Notes under the pieces: model-generated
The model's database searches: none
What the model saw: only the letters and a program-made list of their open reading frames with translations
Told to the model about the DNA's origin: nothing
Translations under genes and position numbers: made by a program
Origin: Nectonema munidae
Lineage: Eukaryota > Nematomorpha > Nectonematoida > Nectonematidae
Direction of reading: 5' to 3'
NCBI GenBank assembly: GCA_030549495.1
Contig: JAUIRK010000069.1
Location: 620,001-684,000, forward strand
DNA length: 64,000 nucleotides
Part shown: in pieces, positions 45,151 through 54,641 of the stretch
How positions within the stretch are numbered: the first letter of the stretch is position 1
Layout of the letters: each line of letters starts with the position of its first letter

Positions 45151-45699
45151 TTCACAAATTCTCACTAACCCGCCTTTTTTTATAAGGACAACCCGCATCC
45201 GCCCGCTCCACACAAAATTTTCTTCAAATGACCCACATCCGCCCCGCCCCACAAAAAATAAAATGTGGACAACCCACATCCGCACCGCGAGTGTGGGTCC
45301 CGCATAACCCGCGTGGGTTATCCGCCCCGCGCAAGGCTCTATCACATGGGAACCAAATTTAATTGATGATATTTAAGCTTGAAGCTGGGAAATATCCAAG
45401 TTTTTGTTTACCATTTCTTTGTAGAAGTAGCGTAGCTAAGCCTTTATTTATTGGAGAAGCAACCACTGTGATTGTATGATTTTATCTGTGGATATTGGAA
45501 TTGTTTTTAACAAATTTTGGGCATCTTTGAAGGATTTTTCCAAATCTCTGGCCCAATTAATTTTTTGCTTTCCTTCCAATCTGCTAAAGTCAATCTGCTT
45601 AGTCTCTGCTAAAACTCAATCATTCACTCAAGCTTTCTCCTTTCATTCAAACCCTCTTCTCTTGTTAAGCTCTCCTATCTCATTCAGCTCTCTTCTCTC

Positions 45700-45897
45700 C
45701 AGTGACGTAGCTAGGCTGGGGCATGAGGGGCCGTGCCCACACTCCTATGCATCGCATGGTGCCCCCATGAATCTTATGTGATATCAGTTTTTGAAAATTT
45801 CTCCAATGAAAAGATCAAGAAAGTATAAATAATGTTGCGCAAGTTTTTTGTTTTTAAATTCTGCCCCTTATATCAAATTTTTTTGGCTACACCACTG
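45700..45897. mobile_element. hAT-type MITE (CAGTGACGTAGC)
   Basis: A 198 bp element. CAGTGACGTAGCTAGG at the left is inverted with TTGGCTACACCACTG at the right. Flanking 8-mers cttctctc and cttctgtc agree at seven positions. Its overall plan (CAGTG ends, GCCCC-rich inside) resembles the elements at 1466 and 54305 but it is a different family. Confidence 0.85.
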
Positions 45898-45924
45898 CTT
45901 CTGTCTAATTTGCATTTAGAGTTA

Positions 45925-46585
45925 AATTAAAATAGTTTTCAATCGTTACAATTTTATATCAATGAATATTGTTAGACTCGCGCTAAGAATATTTTTTCAA
46001 CAAAAGTCACTTAATCTTTATCACTACGTTTGCTACATTTTGTAACATTTGAAAACTTTAATTTTTTCAAGTCAAGAAATTTTTTTCAATAGTTATTTGG
46101 GAATGAATATTTTGATTATCTATTCAGTTTAAAAGCAAGAATACTCTATTTGCTTAATATTTGAGCGGAGATATTTTTTATATGTTTCTTTTGTCTATGT
46201 TAATTATGTAGCAAATTTTTCAATTTTGAGTAAAAGGTAAGGTGCAGAGGGTGTATTTTCATTGACAAGGCACTGATGTACCGCTTATGTCAAACTATGA
46301 ACAAATTCGTATCGATGAGGAATCGAATCCAGAGGCTTCCGTGCTGAGCCCATCATCTCAACCAACCTGATAGAGTATGCTGTAAGGGAAACGGCAAATT
46401 AGTTTTCAAAAAACTTAAGTTATGCTCTAAAATTTTTTAGTTTTTGAGCTCTATAACTTTTTTTTCTTAAAAGTTATTTTAAAAGGCAAATCATTGCATA
46501 ATATTAAAAGTTATTTTAATTAAAATAGTTTTCAATCGTTACAATTTTATATCAATGAATATTGTTAGACTCGCGCTAAGAATAT
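45925..46585. repeat. Exact 68 bp direct repeat 593 bp apart
   Basis: The 68 bases at 45925-45992 (starting AATTAAAATAGTTTTC, ending GCGCTAAGAATAT) recur without a mismatch at 46518-46585. The 525 bp between hold AT-rich sequence and a SINE. The repeats do not have TG...CA ends. It may be a recent local duplication or the ends of an unknown element. Confidence 0.9.
46240..46376 (-). repeat. tRNA-derived SINE, variant head
   Basis: On the minus strand: GGTTGGTTGAGATGATGGGC, box B GGATTCGATTCC, then a body with CATAGTTTGACATAAGCGG and GTGCCTTGTCAATGAAAA. The body matches the SINE copies at 3797, 33771 and 60437, but the tRNA-like head differs, so it is a different subfamily. Confidence 0.65.
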
Positions 46586-47724
46586 ATACTTTCTTGCACC
46601 AATTTAGCTTTTAAACTATTTTTGAATGATGCTGAGTAAAATGAAATGATGCGATCTTAATTTTTTATTTTTGTTTGCACAATTATAACTTCATTTTATA
46701 CCCTTGCCCCTGAATCAATCACATTTTTTCATATAAACATCGCATGGTGTCTAGTAGACTCTTTGCCTTTAGATTACATTCATTCATATAAAACTATCTA
46801 ACCTTCAGTTATTTGTTTTCTCTATGAATCAAATATCCTTTCATCAATTCCTGTAATGTGCTTGGTATACTACTTCATTTTTCAAATGAAAAGCCTATTC
46901 CACCCCCTAACAATTTTGGATTTTTTTAAACTAGTCTATATTCTGCAAACTTAATTAAAATATTTTCGCTGGAAGTATAGTATTTAAATTCACTAATTTT
47001 GTAAATAAATATAAAGTAGTCTTATAAATTTAGGACTTTAGGTATGAGCTGAATACACTCTATTTTAAAGGATTGCTTGAATATTTGGTCCCCCGTGGTA
47101 TTTCTAGACCATTAATTTCGAAAATTGCAACAAAAAAATTTCGCCCCCAATAATTTTGAGGATGTGTGCCCCTGATTCTTGCCCGGGGGTAAACTTTATT
47201 AAAATATTTCTGACAATAAATTTTGAACTCCTAAAGTCTTCCTCACTTGAAATATGCAATTACAAACAAATAAAGATGAGAGAATGAAGAAGGATATGAT
47301 ATTATCTTGAACTATAAGTTATCTAGAGAAATTTAACTCTTTTAACTTTTATCAATTACATCTCACTAACATTTTCTTTACATTTATTAAATTACGTAAG
47401 TCGTTTGCTTTTTTTCAGCTTCTGCACGATCGCTAAACTCTAAGTACTGAGGGGAGGGGAGCGCGCCAAACTAATTCCAAGAAATAGCTGTTCTATAAGA
47501 AAGTGTATGAACCTTTCTTAACTAAGATGAGACGTCGAAAACTTGAAGAATATATAAAAATAAAAAAACTATCCAATCAAAATAGAGTCCAAAATATGAA
47601 CCAAGAAATGGAAAATTTTCAAGTATAATTAGTCGGAGGTAAATAAACAAGACTATAGTTAAATTTATTATTCAAAAATATAAAATTTTATTAAATAGAA
47701 TAATTTAGATCATAGCTAATTAAA
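46586..47724. other. Flank of TM2D3 3' end
   Basis: AT-rich, no exon supported. GC-rich patches with GCCCCC at about 47090-47190 may be a decayed hAT-type MITE. The minus-strand 3' UTR of the TM2D3-type gene should begin at 47724. Confidence 0.4.
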
Positions 47725-47884
47725 TCATGCCGCATCAATTGCAGGCCCAAGATAACCAGTTGCAATAAGGATAACGTCAATCAAAGTCCAAATACCCAAG
47801 CCACCAAAACTCAAAAGCTTGCCAATAGCCACACCCCAAGATCCTAAATAAAGTCTATCGATACCGAAGCCTCCGAGTGTAATG
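47725..47884 (-). CDS. TM2D3/almondex-type protein, last coding exon
   Basis: Reads ITLGGFGIDRLYLGSWGVAI, GKLLSFGGLGIWTLIDVILI and ATGYLGPAIDAA-stop. This is the TM2 domain: two membrane helices joined by a short loop with the DRF-type motif, here DRL. The closeness to TM2D3 (LFSFGGLGIWTLIDVLLIG) rather than TM2D1 or TM2D2 is clear. The exon starts after CTTTTTTTTAG with the last base of a Ser codon from the exon at 47971, so phase agrees. TM2D proteins are membrane proteins; Drosophila almondex acts in Notch signalling. The end IDAA replaces the usual DGSLYI-like tail. Confidence 0.95.
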
Positions 47885-47970
47885 CTAAAAAAAAGAAACA
47901 AACATTACGAGTAGAAATGAAATTGTGTTAAGTAGTGTGATGATAAACAAGGAAAGGGATCATGAAATAC

Positions 47971-48049
47971 CTCAACGATAAAGCAGTCTTCCAATTGAAA
48001 TAAGACTTGTGGTTGTCACATGGTACGCTTTTCACAAAACTTCTACTCC
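47971..48049 (-). CDS. TM2D3/almondex-type protein, penultimate exon
   Basis: 79 bases between a TTCAG acceptor and a GTATTT donor. It reads SRSFVKSVPCDNHKSYFNWK then TALSLS, matching the cysteine-bearing linker and K/YWSTALALS entry into the first membrane helix of TM2D3. It starts with two bases that complete a Gly codon begun in the exon at 50610 and ends two bases into a Ser codon completed at 47884, so both junctions are in phase. Confidence 0.93.
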
Positions 48050-48861
48050 CTGAAGTGAAAAGATATTTATAAAATACAAAACCTGCTCAAATAAGAGAAA
48101 CCATTTCAAAAATGGAACATTTCAATAGTTAAAAAAATTCGAAATTAATTTTAAATCAATATTTGCTTATAAAAACTAGCTAAACCTGTGTAAACTAGCA
48201 GACTTGTGGAAAAATTCGATTCTCGCGTAATGTGATTCGTTATTACGAAAAATTCATTCAAAAATTTCATCCAATCAGAACAAAGAGTTCGCGTAGCTTA
48301 CTGTGACAAAATAGATTCGCAAACAGAGTAAGACGTCTGTGATTCCCAGTTGACATCAACAATAAACTTTGCAAAACAAAGTATGGAATTTGTGACTTTG
48401 AAATGTTATCTTTTTTAACTTTAAATACGAAAAGATACAAAAAGTTTAATAAACCTTTTTTTTACAAGTGTTCAATAAACCTTTTTTTTATTTGTATGCA
48501 AAAAACTTATGTATACTTTTATAACGCATATGCAAATAATTGTAAAAATGTTACCTAGATCAAATGTTACAATGAAAACTTTATTGAATTATTATTTATT
48601 TATAAGAGTTTATATGAAAAGATATGAAATTTTTTTTGAAGGGTAAAATAACAAATTAAAAAACATGTGCTTTAAAACTGTTTTTACACACATGGCAGTT
48701 ATTTGATCCAAGTAGTAACATGTTCAGAAACACTTAGCAACTCAATAGACAGCCATTTCATTTACATATAGTTTTCCTAAGAGATTTTAAGCCAAAAATG
48801 GAAAAATTATGATTATAAATTTATTTCATTTGCTTCAGTGTTTATCAACATGGTCCATGTG

Positions 48862-48877
48862 AGACCCCAAGGGGTCT
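48862..48877. repeat. AGACCCC hairpin
   Basis: AGACCCC and GGGGTCT face each other across AA, preceded by TGGTCCATGTG. It resembles the GGGGTCC inverted repeats at 672-1177 and may be an end of the same kind of element. Confidence 0.35.
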
Positions 48878-49738
48878 ACAATATTTTCAGACGGGTATTT
48901 GAAATTTAGAGTCCATCAAATTTTGCAAAAAGCCCATATTAAAAATAAAAAGAAAATATTTAAATAAAATTTTTTATTTTGTTTCGTAAACGTTCTGAAA
49001 TCGAAAATATCGTATTATGGCAAAAAGGGCAGTTATATGTGATTGCTTTCTCGTCCTCATACTTGAATCAGGTTTGATACTAAAATTGATAAAAAAAAAT
49101 ATAATTTTATTTTTTCCTTTTTTGCAAGGATTAAAATGCGAATATATGTAATCGTTGATCAGCTTCATCAATCAAAAGAAGAGTGATATACCGATGAATC
49201 AACATCGACTTATTTTTTAGACAGCATTAGTAAATTTTGTAGTTTAGCCATTTTTAAGGCGAGCAAAATACTTCTGATGGTTAATTGCATTTAAAAATAA
49301 ACTTATTAGCACATGCCATTACTCTATATATCATTTGTGTGTGCATTTTTTTTTAAAAATAGTTGACGACACCAATCCTAATATAAATATGGCGGCTCAA
49401 ATGTAAAAAAAATGCATGTGTATGTATTTGTTCATGTAAATATGGAAAGCGTTATATAAAGAGATAGATTTCGCAATTTTAGATATTATGTTTATATTCC
49501 CATTTCCATTGTATTTATCTTTAATATAAATTAAAGGTTCTAATTTATCTGATACGCTCACATCTCATTTGTTCAATTCTCTACTACGTATATCTTTGTT
49601 CTTTCTTTTATCACAGCATAAATTTAACTATTAGAACCGGTTGCACTTAAAAGTTTATAACATAACTACACATTGTTATAACGTTTCTTCAAAAGGACTG
49701 AGTAAGAGAATAATGGATTTTGTATTCTTAATATGCAG

Positions 49739-49832
49739 GAGCACAGCGTTGAGGCTTCGATTGGAAGTGTTTAAGGATGAAGCCAATCTGAAGGATTTCA
49801 AAAGAGCAATGGAAATCTTCAATTATATCTAA
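49739..49832 (+). CDS. Weak candidate last exon, unrecognised
   Basis: After a CTTAATATGCAG acceptor-like run the plus strand reads STALRLRLEVFKDEANLKDF then KRAMEIFNYI-stop, 30 codons with balanced composition. It lies antisense inside a TM2D3 intron. It could be a nested gene's last exon, a retro-fragment or chance. No partner exon found. Confidence 0.25.
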
Positions 49833-50609
49833 GATTTAACATTGATATAGCATCGCCTTTTTATATCATCAAATCAGCATGAAATCGGTAGAAAATATGT
49901 GATTGGTTCGGTGCGCAAAAAAGAGTTATCAAAATTTATTTTTAAAAAGCATTACTTGATAGAAGCGATTTTATGCAACGAAAATTTGAATATGGATTAG
50001 TCGAAATGAGATTTCAATTGATGATTATTTTTCTAATTTTTACTAGTGAGCATTTTCATAATTTAATTATTAATTTAAAAATTTTGCCTCTAAAACGTCT
50101 TGACGGGCATAAGCAATTAAAAGACAAGCCTTCCCAAGAAAAAAACAGTAAAGATAATTTGCACATTTGATGTCAAGCATCCATTAAAAATTAGACTATG
50201 AGGGTACCTGGCGACTCATAACCACGTCAAAGATAAAGTCGTCTAATGCAGATTGTAAAAGATGTGTTAGTCGCGCTCCGTTAAGCTTAGAGGAAAGAAT
50301 TGAACAACGTATTCTCTTAGTGCTATTTTAACTTTTCAGGCACACTGGCTCGCCAAAGACCAACAAAATAAACATCATTTGCTTTAAGTTAAGGATGCGC
50401 GTAATTTGCAAAAAATATTTTATGAAGGGCCCAAAGTATAGTTAAAATTTATGATCTAAAAAATTTCCATCTAATACTTATTAACCCAAAATGTGATAGA
50501 CAGTCGATATTTTAGGGGGCTTAAGCATTAAACTCATTGAGAGCAAAGAAGATGATTGAGCATGCAAATTATTATCAATTAGATGCATAAAAAGGAATCA
50601 AGTATGTAC

Positions 50610-50760
50610 CAAAGCAAAATACGTCAGGATTCACAGTACAATTGATTGGAACGCGCACTGGTACTTTTGATTGACACTTAGAAGGTGCGGAACATCTGTA
50701 CGAATCTTGTGAAAGTTGATAGCAGTATCGGCAGTCGTGCTTCAGGAATATGATTTGAGT
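50610..50760 (-). CDS. TM2D3/almondex-type protein, cysteine-rich exon
   Basis: 151 bases read TQIIFLKHDCRYCYQLSQDS, YRCSAPSKCQSKVPVRVPIN and CTVNPDVFCFG, matching the extracellular cysteine-rich region of TM2D3 (CRFCWQLPETDYECTNST, NCTVRDHVHCLG). The exon follows a CTTTTAG acceptor, begins in phase 0 to match the exon ending at 53522, and ends one base into a Gly codon before GTACAT. Several Cys pairs are conserved. Confidence 0.93.
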
Positions 50761-51269
50761 CTAAAAGCAAAAAGGGTGTAAACGAGAATTTGGTATTAGG
50801 GATAAATTAATGAAAATATTGATAAATATTTAATTGTGACTACTTTTTCCAATAATGAGAGCTCAAGTTTTTCCTACTAATAATGCTAATCATTGCATTT
50901 TTTACAAGGAAAAATATTTAAAAGATTACAATGCTATAAAGAAACTTGAAGGCAGGTGAAGTATTGGATGGATGAGGCGTCAGGTGGAGGTTAGTCTTTC
51001 AAGAGAATGTATATAAATAAAGGATTATAAAAATATTTCATTAACGAAATTCTCTGTATCAAATTGGAATAAATGGTTTCACGTGTATACAAATGATTCC
51101 AAATAGAGTAAAATCTTCATTGAAAATTTCTAAACAAAAATACCACCTATTCAGTCTCAATTTACTATTGTAAACTAGTGAAAACCTCTATATATTGAAC
51201 GCTTTCATTGAGTTTCTAGGATTAGGGTATTCAATATAGAGAGCTTTCACTGCACTACAGAGAAGTTCT

Positions 51270-51837
51270 CAGGGTTGCAAGGAAGTGGCAAAGTGAAAAA
51301 TAAAAAATGGTGTGGAACCAAGGGGAATTTTTTTCAAAAAAATAAAAATCTCTAATTTCTCAGAAGGATAAAAGTCAACAAAATTTTTATTAAAAAAAGA
51401 TGAAGCCTGTGGAATTTTTTCTAAAAAATTTTTTAACTTCATTAATGCAGATAGATTTATATTAGCCGTAAATTTTAAAAAGAATAAAAAATGAAGGGAT
51501 CCTAGCAAAAATGGATAGAGGAGGAGGCACTTCACCATACGCCCGTCATGTTGCGCAGTCGAAGATTTTAAAAAGATAGGAGCCATAGTCGGTGTCTAAA
51601 AAAATTTAATTGTTGGATTTGATATCTTTTAGGTATTTTAAATGATGGAAAAATGCGTTTAATTTTGTAAGCATAAAGAATGGCTCTTCTTTAGTCGAAG
51701 CCAAAGAACATGAATTATCCTTAAATATTAAAAATTTTCAAGTACTTGGAGGCAGAGTTATGTTTTTGTAAGTAATTGGAGACAGCCAGATTTTTGGAAG
51801 TACAGAGTTGAAATCGGATTCCAACTCTGCAACCCTA
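51270..51837. mobile_element. hAT-type non-autonomous element
   Basis: A 568 bp element. The left end CAGGGTTGCAAGG is inverted with the right end CTCTGCAACCCTA. Flanking 8-mers gaagttct (51262-51269) and gaagttat (51838-51845) agree at seven positions. Its ends resemble but do not equal those at 36333-37005. No intact coding region. Confidence 0.82.
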
Positions 51838-52274
51838 GAAGTTATCCTCTTTTGCGTTAAACCAATTTGATAAAGAAGAAAAAAGGAATGAAAATCATTC
51901 GATCCCTTATGTGGAATATTTTAGCAAGCATTAAGATTTCGATATCTAGACAAAGTCAAATCTTAAAGCAACAGTAGCTGGAATAATTTATGGTGAAGAG
52001 AAAAGACTTGATTTTTTGTTTTGTTTGGGTTGTAAACTTAGCATTGCTTCAATATTTACAAAATTGCATTTAAATCCTTTAAAATTTTTAATAATTCATC
52101 ATTGATATTCTTTTCGATCCTTGAATATTTTTCCAAAAATAGGCTATAAAGATGGTGATGACAAAAAACCATTTCAAAAACTTAAGTTTAAGTTGAACTT
52201 CAAAACTTCAATTTTGTAGATTTTAAACAAAGTAAAAAAATTGTATTTCCAAAGATTTACTACTTTTTTTAGCT

Positions 52275-52408
52275 GTCAGTATCCATCCAACGGGAGATTA
52301 GCCTGCAATGCTGGACATATGGTAAGGATAGCCACGATATGGAGGCGAACTCAGACTAACTGGATTGAGACCCTACGCGCCCAACACTAGGCCATCTGCC
52401 GACCTCAA
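52275..52408 (-). repeat. tRNA-derived SINE of a second family
   Basis: On the minus strand TGGCCTAGTGTTGGGCGCG resembles box A of a Leu/Ser-type tRNA, and GAGTTCGCCTCC (52341-52352) resembles box B. A non-tRNA part follows to about 52275. The body is unrelated to the SINE copies at 3797 and 33771. Only one copy was seen in the window. Confidence 0.5.
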
Positions 52409-53521
52409 GAAATGGAAGTTTCTTCTGCAAAAATTGAAAGAATAAAAGAGCTATTTAAAGACTTTGTATAAAACAAGAGAGAGCAATGGTTTCATTGAAA
52501 AATTACTTGATAGCCACGTTTGCAGAGTAGGTGAGAAAAGTCTTAAAAAATAGAAATATTTCCGAAACTTCTTTTAGTACAAAAAATAAAGAGATTCCGA
52601 ATGAAGAAAATTTGTATATTCTTACTTTTCTCTGATTCAGCGTGATGATCATTTATCTCTAGACATTTAAATACTGACATACTCAGACATTTTCAGTCAA
52701 AAACTTAACCAGGAAAAATCATTTTTAAATAAAACATCTTTACTCCAAGTTTGTCCTTTTTAAGTGTAGCCATGCAATTTATGCACTTGGCTTCTCATAC
52801 CGTATACTTTGAGATTTCATATTTCAACAAATTCTTTCTTTTTTCACTTTAAGAGCGTCTTTTTGGTTTTTCAAATTTAAGTTTTTTCCAAAACTTTTGA
52901 AGAAATTTAGTTCAAAATTAATTATTTCAAATCATAAGGCTTATCTTATGGCTTGAACGGTTCCTTAATTTTTTGTTTGAAATTTAGATTCTCGATAGTT
53001 TCATCTGAAATATTAGAAATGAAATAATGAAAATTGTTGCTACTTGTATAACAAATTCTATGATGATAAGAGAGAGTTATTAAATCTCATTTCTGTATTT
53101 AATTTAAATAAAATTATTTCACATTTTGTAGAAAATAATTTCCTTTTATTTTCTTTATATTAAATGAAATTTTTTACATTTTATAAAACAAGAAGATTTA
53201 TAAACTACAAATTAATTTAATTGCAATTATTTGCTAACTAACGGTCCTCTAGAGTTTGATTTTTTTATCGAAATAAATCAAATTATTTTCAAAAATTTCT
53301 GAAATCAGAGTTTAGAAAATTTAGAATGCAAAATAAATTTTTTAATGAATTTTTATTTTTCATTAAAAACATTGAAATGCATGTAATTATTTTTTAAACA
53401 AAGCCGACTGTCGGCGAAAATTAACTTTTTTAAAAATTATTTTTTATCTATAATATATATAATTTCCTATAAAAAATTTTTGCCTTAAAACAAATCAAAA
53501 GGATATACAAATAGAGGATAC

Positions 53522-53659
53522 ACGACATAAGGAGTCAAAAGCAAGACAGCGAAATTGGGTTTCGTCACCGTAGTTGCACGAAGTGCTCAAGTTGCACGCA
53601 TAACAGGGAGTGGAAAGACGGCAGTAATGGGAGCAAGTTCCTTCGAGATTTGAGGAAGG
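53522..53659 (-). CDS. TM2D3/almondex-type protein, first recognised exon
   Basis: 138 bases, exactly 46 codons, after a TTTTCATCTCTCAG acceptor and before a GTATCC donor. Reads PSSNLEGTCSHYCRLSTPCY, ACNLSTSCNYGDETQFRCLA and FDSLCR. This matches the N-terminal extracellular cysteine cluster of TM2D3 (CIECRTNFSCTYGKPVTFDC). Phase 0 at both ends joins cleanly to the exon at 50760. The signal-peptide exon further upstream was not found. The four exons give about 175 residues; human TM2D3 is near 247. Confidence 0.88.
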
Positions 53660-54304
53660 CTGAGAGATGAAAACAGGAGTTAATGCAGATGGATATGAAG
53701 AAGGAAGAAAAGTGATGGCAATTCCTTCAAAGTAAATTCATGATGATACAAATGGTTATCTACACAGCCCAGTCATCATACACTAAGAATTGGAGTAAAA
53801 AGCAAATTCAAAGGGAATGTGGTCGACTATAAGAATGAAAGATTTACAGAAGGGAAGGCAAAATAAATTTCAGAGAAGTCTCAGAATCCCTCTGCCATTC
53901 TTTTCGCACCTTACCTCCCCTTATCGATGAGGCTATATCGCAACAAAAAATATTGAATTTGACTCCTGATAATTTAGCTATTTCAACGTTGACTTCATTC
54001 TTAATGAAACTTGATTTACATTATAGTCTTATATAGGATATATAAATGAATAAAAAATAATTAAGTGAAATATACAAATATTTAAGCCATTTAGTACCAA
54101 TGCTCCCAAAGGAAATGCAGAAGAACTCTTGTATATAGATTATTGAAGTACTCTGCATTCCATTTAAGAACATTGGCATTTAAGTGGGTTAAGACTGAGC
54201 TTTATCATCTGTATTATATCAGTAAATTTTGTCACATATGTATACATTTTTGACTCCCCCCCCTGCCTTATAAAGTTTTGACGGAATTTAAAGAGCCCTC
54301 ACCT
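53660..54304. other. Upstream TM2D3 intron or flank
   Basis: No signal-peptide exon could be identified. A piggyBac-like MITE lies at 54086-54188. Otherwise AT-rich. Confidence 0.4.
54086..54188. mobile_element. piggyBac-like MITE
   Basis: A 103 bp unit flanked by TTAA (54082-54085, 54189-54192). The left end GCCATTTAGTACCAATG is inverted, with differences, at the right end (inverse CCCACTTAAATGCCAATG). CCCAAAGGAAATGCAGA inside resembles the copy at 62995. Confidence 0.75.
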
Positions 54305-54633
54305 CAGTGCCCGCACTACCTATATAATTTTGGGGCACGTGCCCCCCCCCCCCCCTGTATTAATCTTTGCCCCCCCCCCCCCCCCTAAAATTTTGGGTTT
54401 TGCCACATGCACTTTTTAAAGGAAAAATAAATAAGCAAAAATTGTACACAATAATCTTATATAAATGCTGGTGTATGTGTATGTATAATATGAGATTTCT
54501 AGATTTTTATACAGAAGTACTTCATGCTTTTCAGCAAAGTAATATAGGATATAAAGTAATTATAAATTTTTTGCAAATGTGTTTCTTTGCCCCATTTCAG
54601 CCCCCTTGAAATTTAGCTTTAGCGCGAGCACTA
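54305..54633. mobile_element. hAT-type MITE, copy 2
   Basis: A 329 bp element nearly identical to 1466-1790; differences are mainly C-run lengths, a few substitutions and one short indel. The 8 bp cctcacct is repeated exactly at 54297-54304 and 54634-54641. Both copies are in the same orientation. Confidence 0.9.
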
Positions 54634-54641
54634 CCTCACCT

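Larger units (their letters stand above)
41309..45341 (-). mobile_element. 4.0 kb hAT transposon
   Basis: Ends TAGAGCCCTGAGGGGG at the left and CGCGCAAGGCTCTA at the right are inverted, and both ends carry GC-rich arrays of CCGCACCCGC or CCGCCCCGC motifs over about 150-190 bp, in an otherwise AT-rich window. The flanking 8-mers tcgcatgg (41301-41308) and tcacatgg (45342-45349) agree at seven positions. A broken hAT transposase lies on the minus strand (42547-43949). Two smaller elements are nested inside (41772-41901, 41986-42443). It sits inside an LTR retroelement fossil. Confidence 0.85.
40080..45660 (-). mobile_element. LTR retrotransposon fossil, RNase H-integrase
   Basis: On the minus strand, conceptual translation shows the end of reverse transcriptase and RNase H of a Ty3/gypsy-like pol (about 45660-45360 and 41308-41140), then integrase zinc-binding, core and C-terminal parts (about 41100-40080). 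The two RNase H parts are separated exactly by the 4 kb hAT element at 41309-45341. No LTRs were found and gag is absent. It is clearly broken, with many breaks, and is older than the hAT inserted in it. Confidence 0.65.
48050..50609 (-). other. TM2D3 intron
   Basis: A 2.6 kb intron between phase-matched exons. AT-rich, with a GGGGTCT hairpin at 48862-48877 and one exon-like plus-strand stretch at 49739-49832. Confidence 0.85.
50763..53521 (-). other. TM2D3 intron with repeats
   Basis: A 2.8 kb intron. It contains a hAT-type element (51270-51837) and a tRNA-derived SINE (52275-52408). The remainder is AT-rich without recognised structure. Confidence 0.85.
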
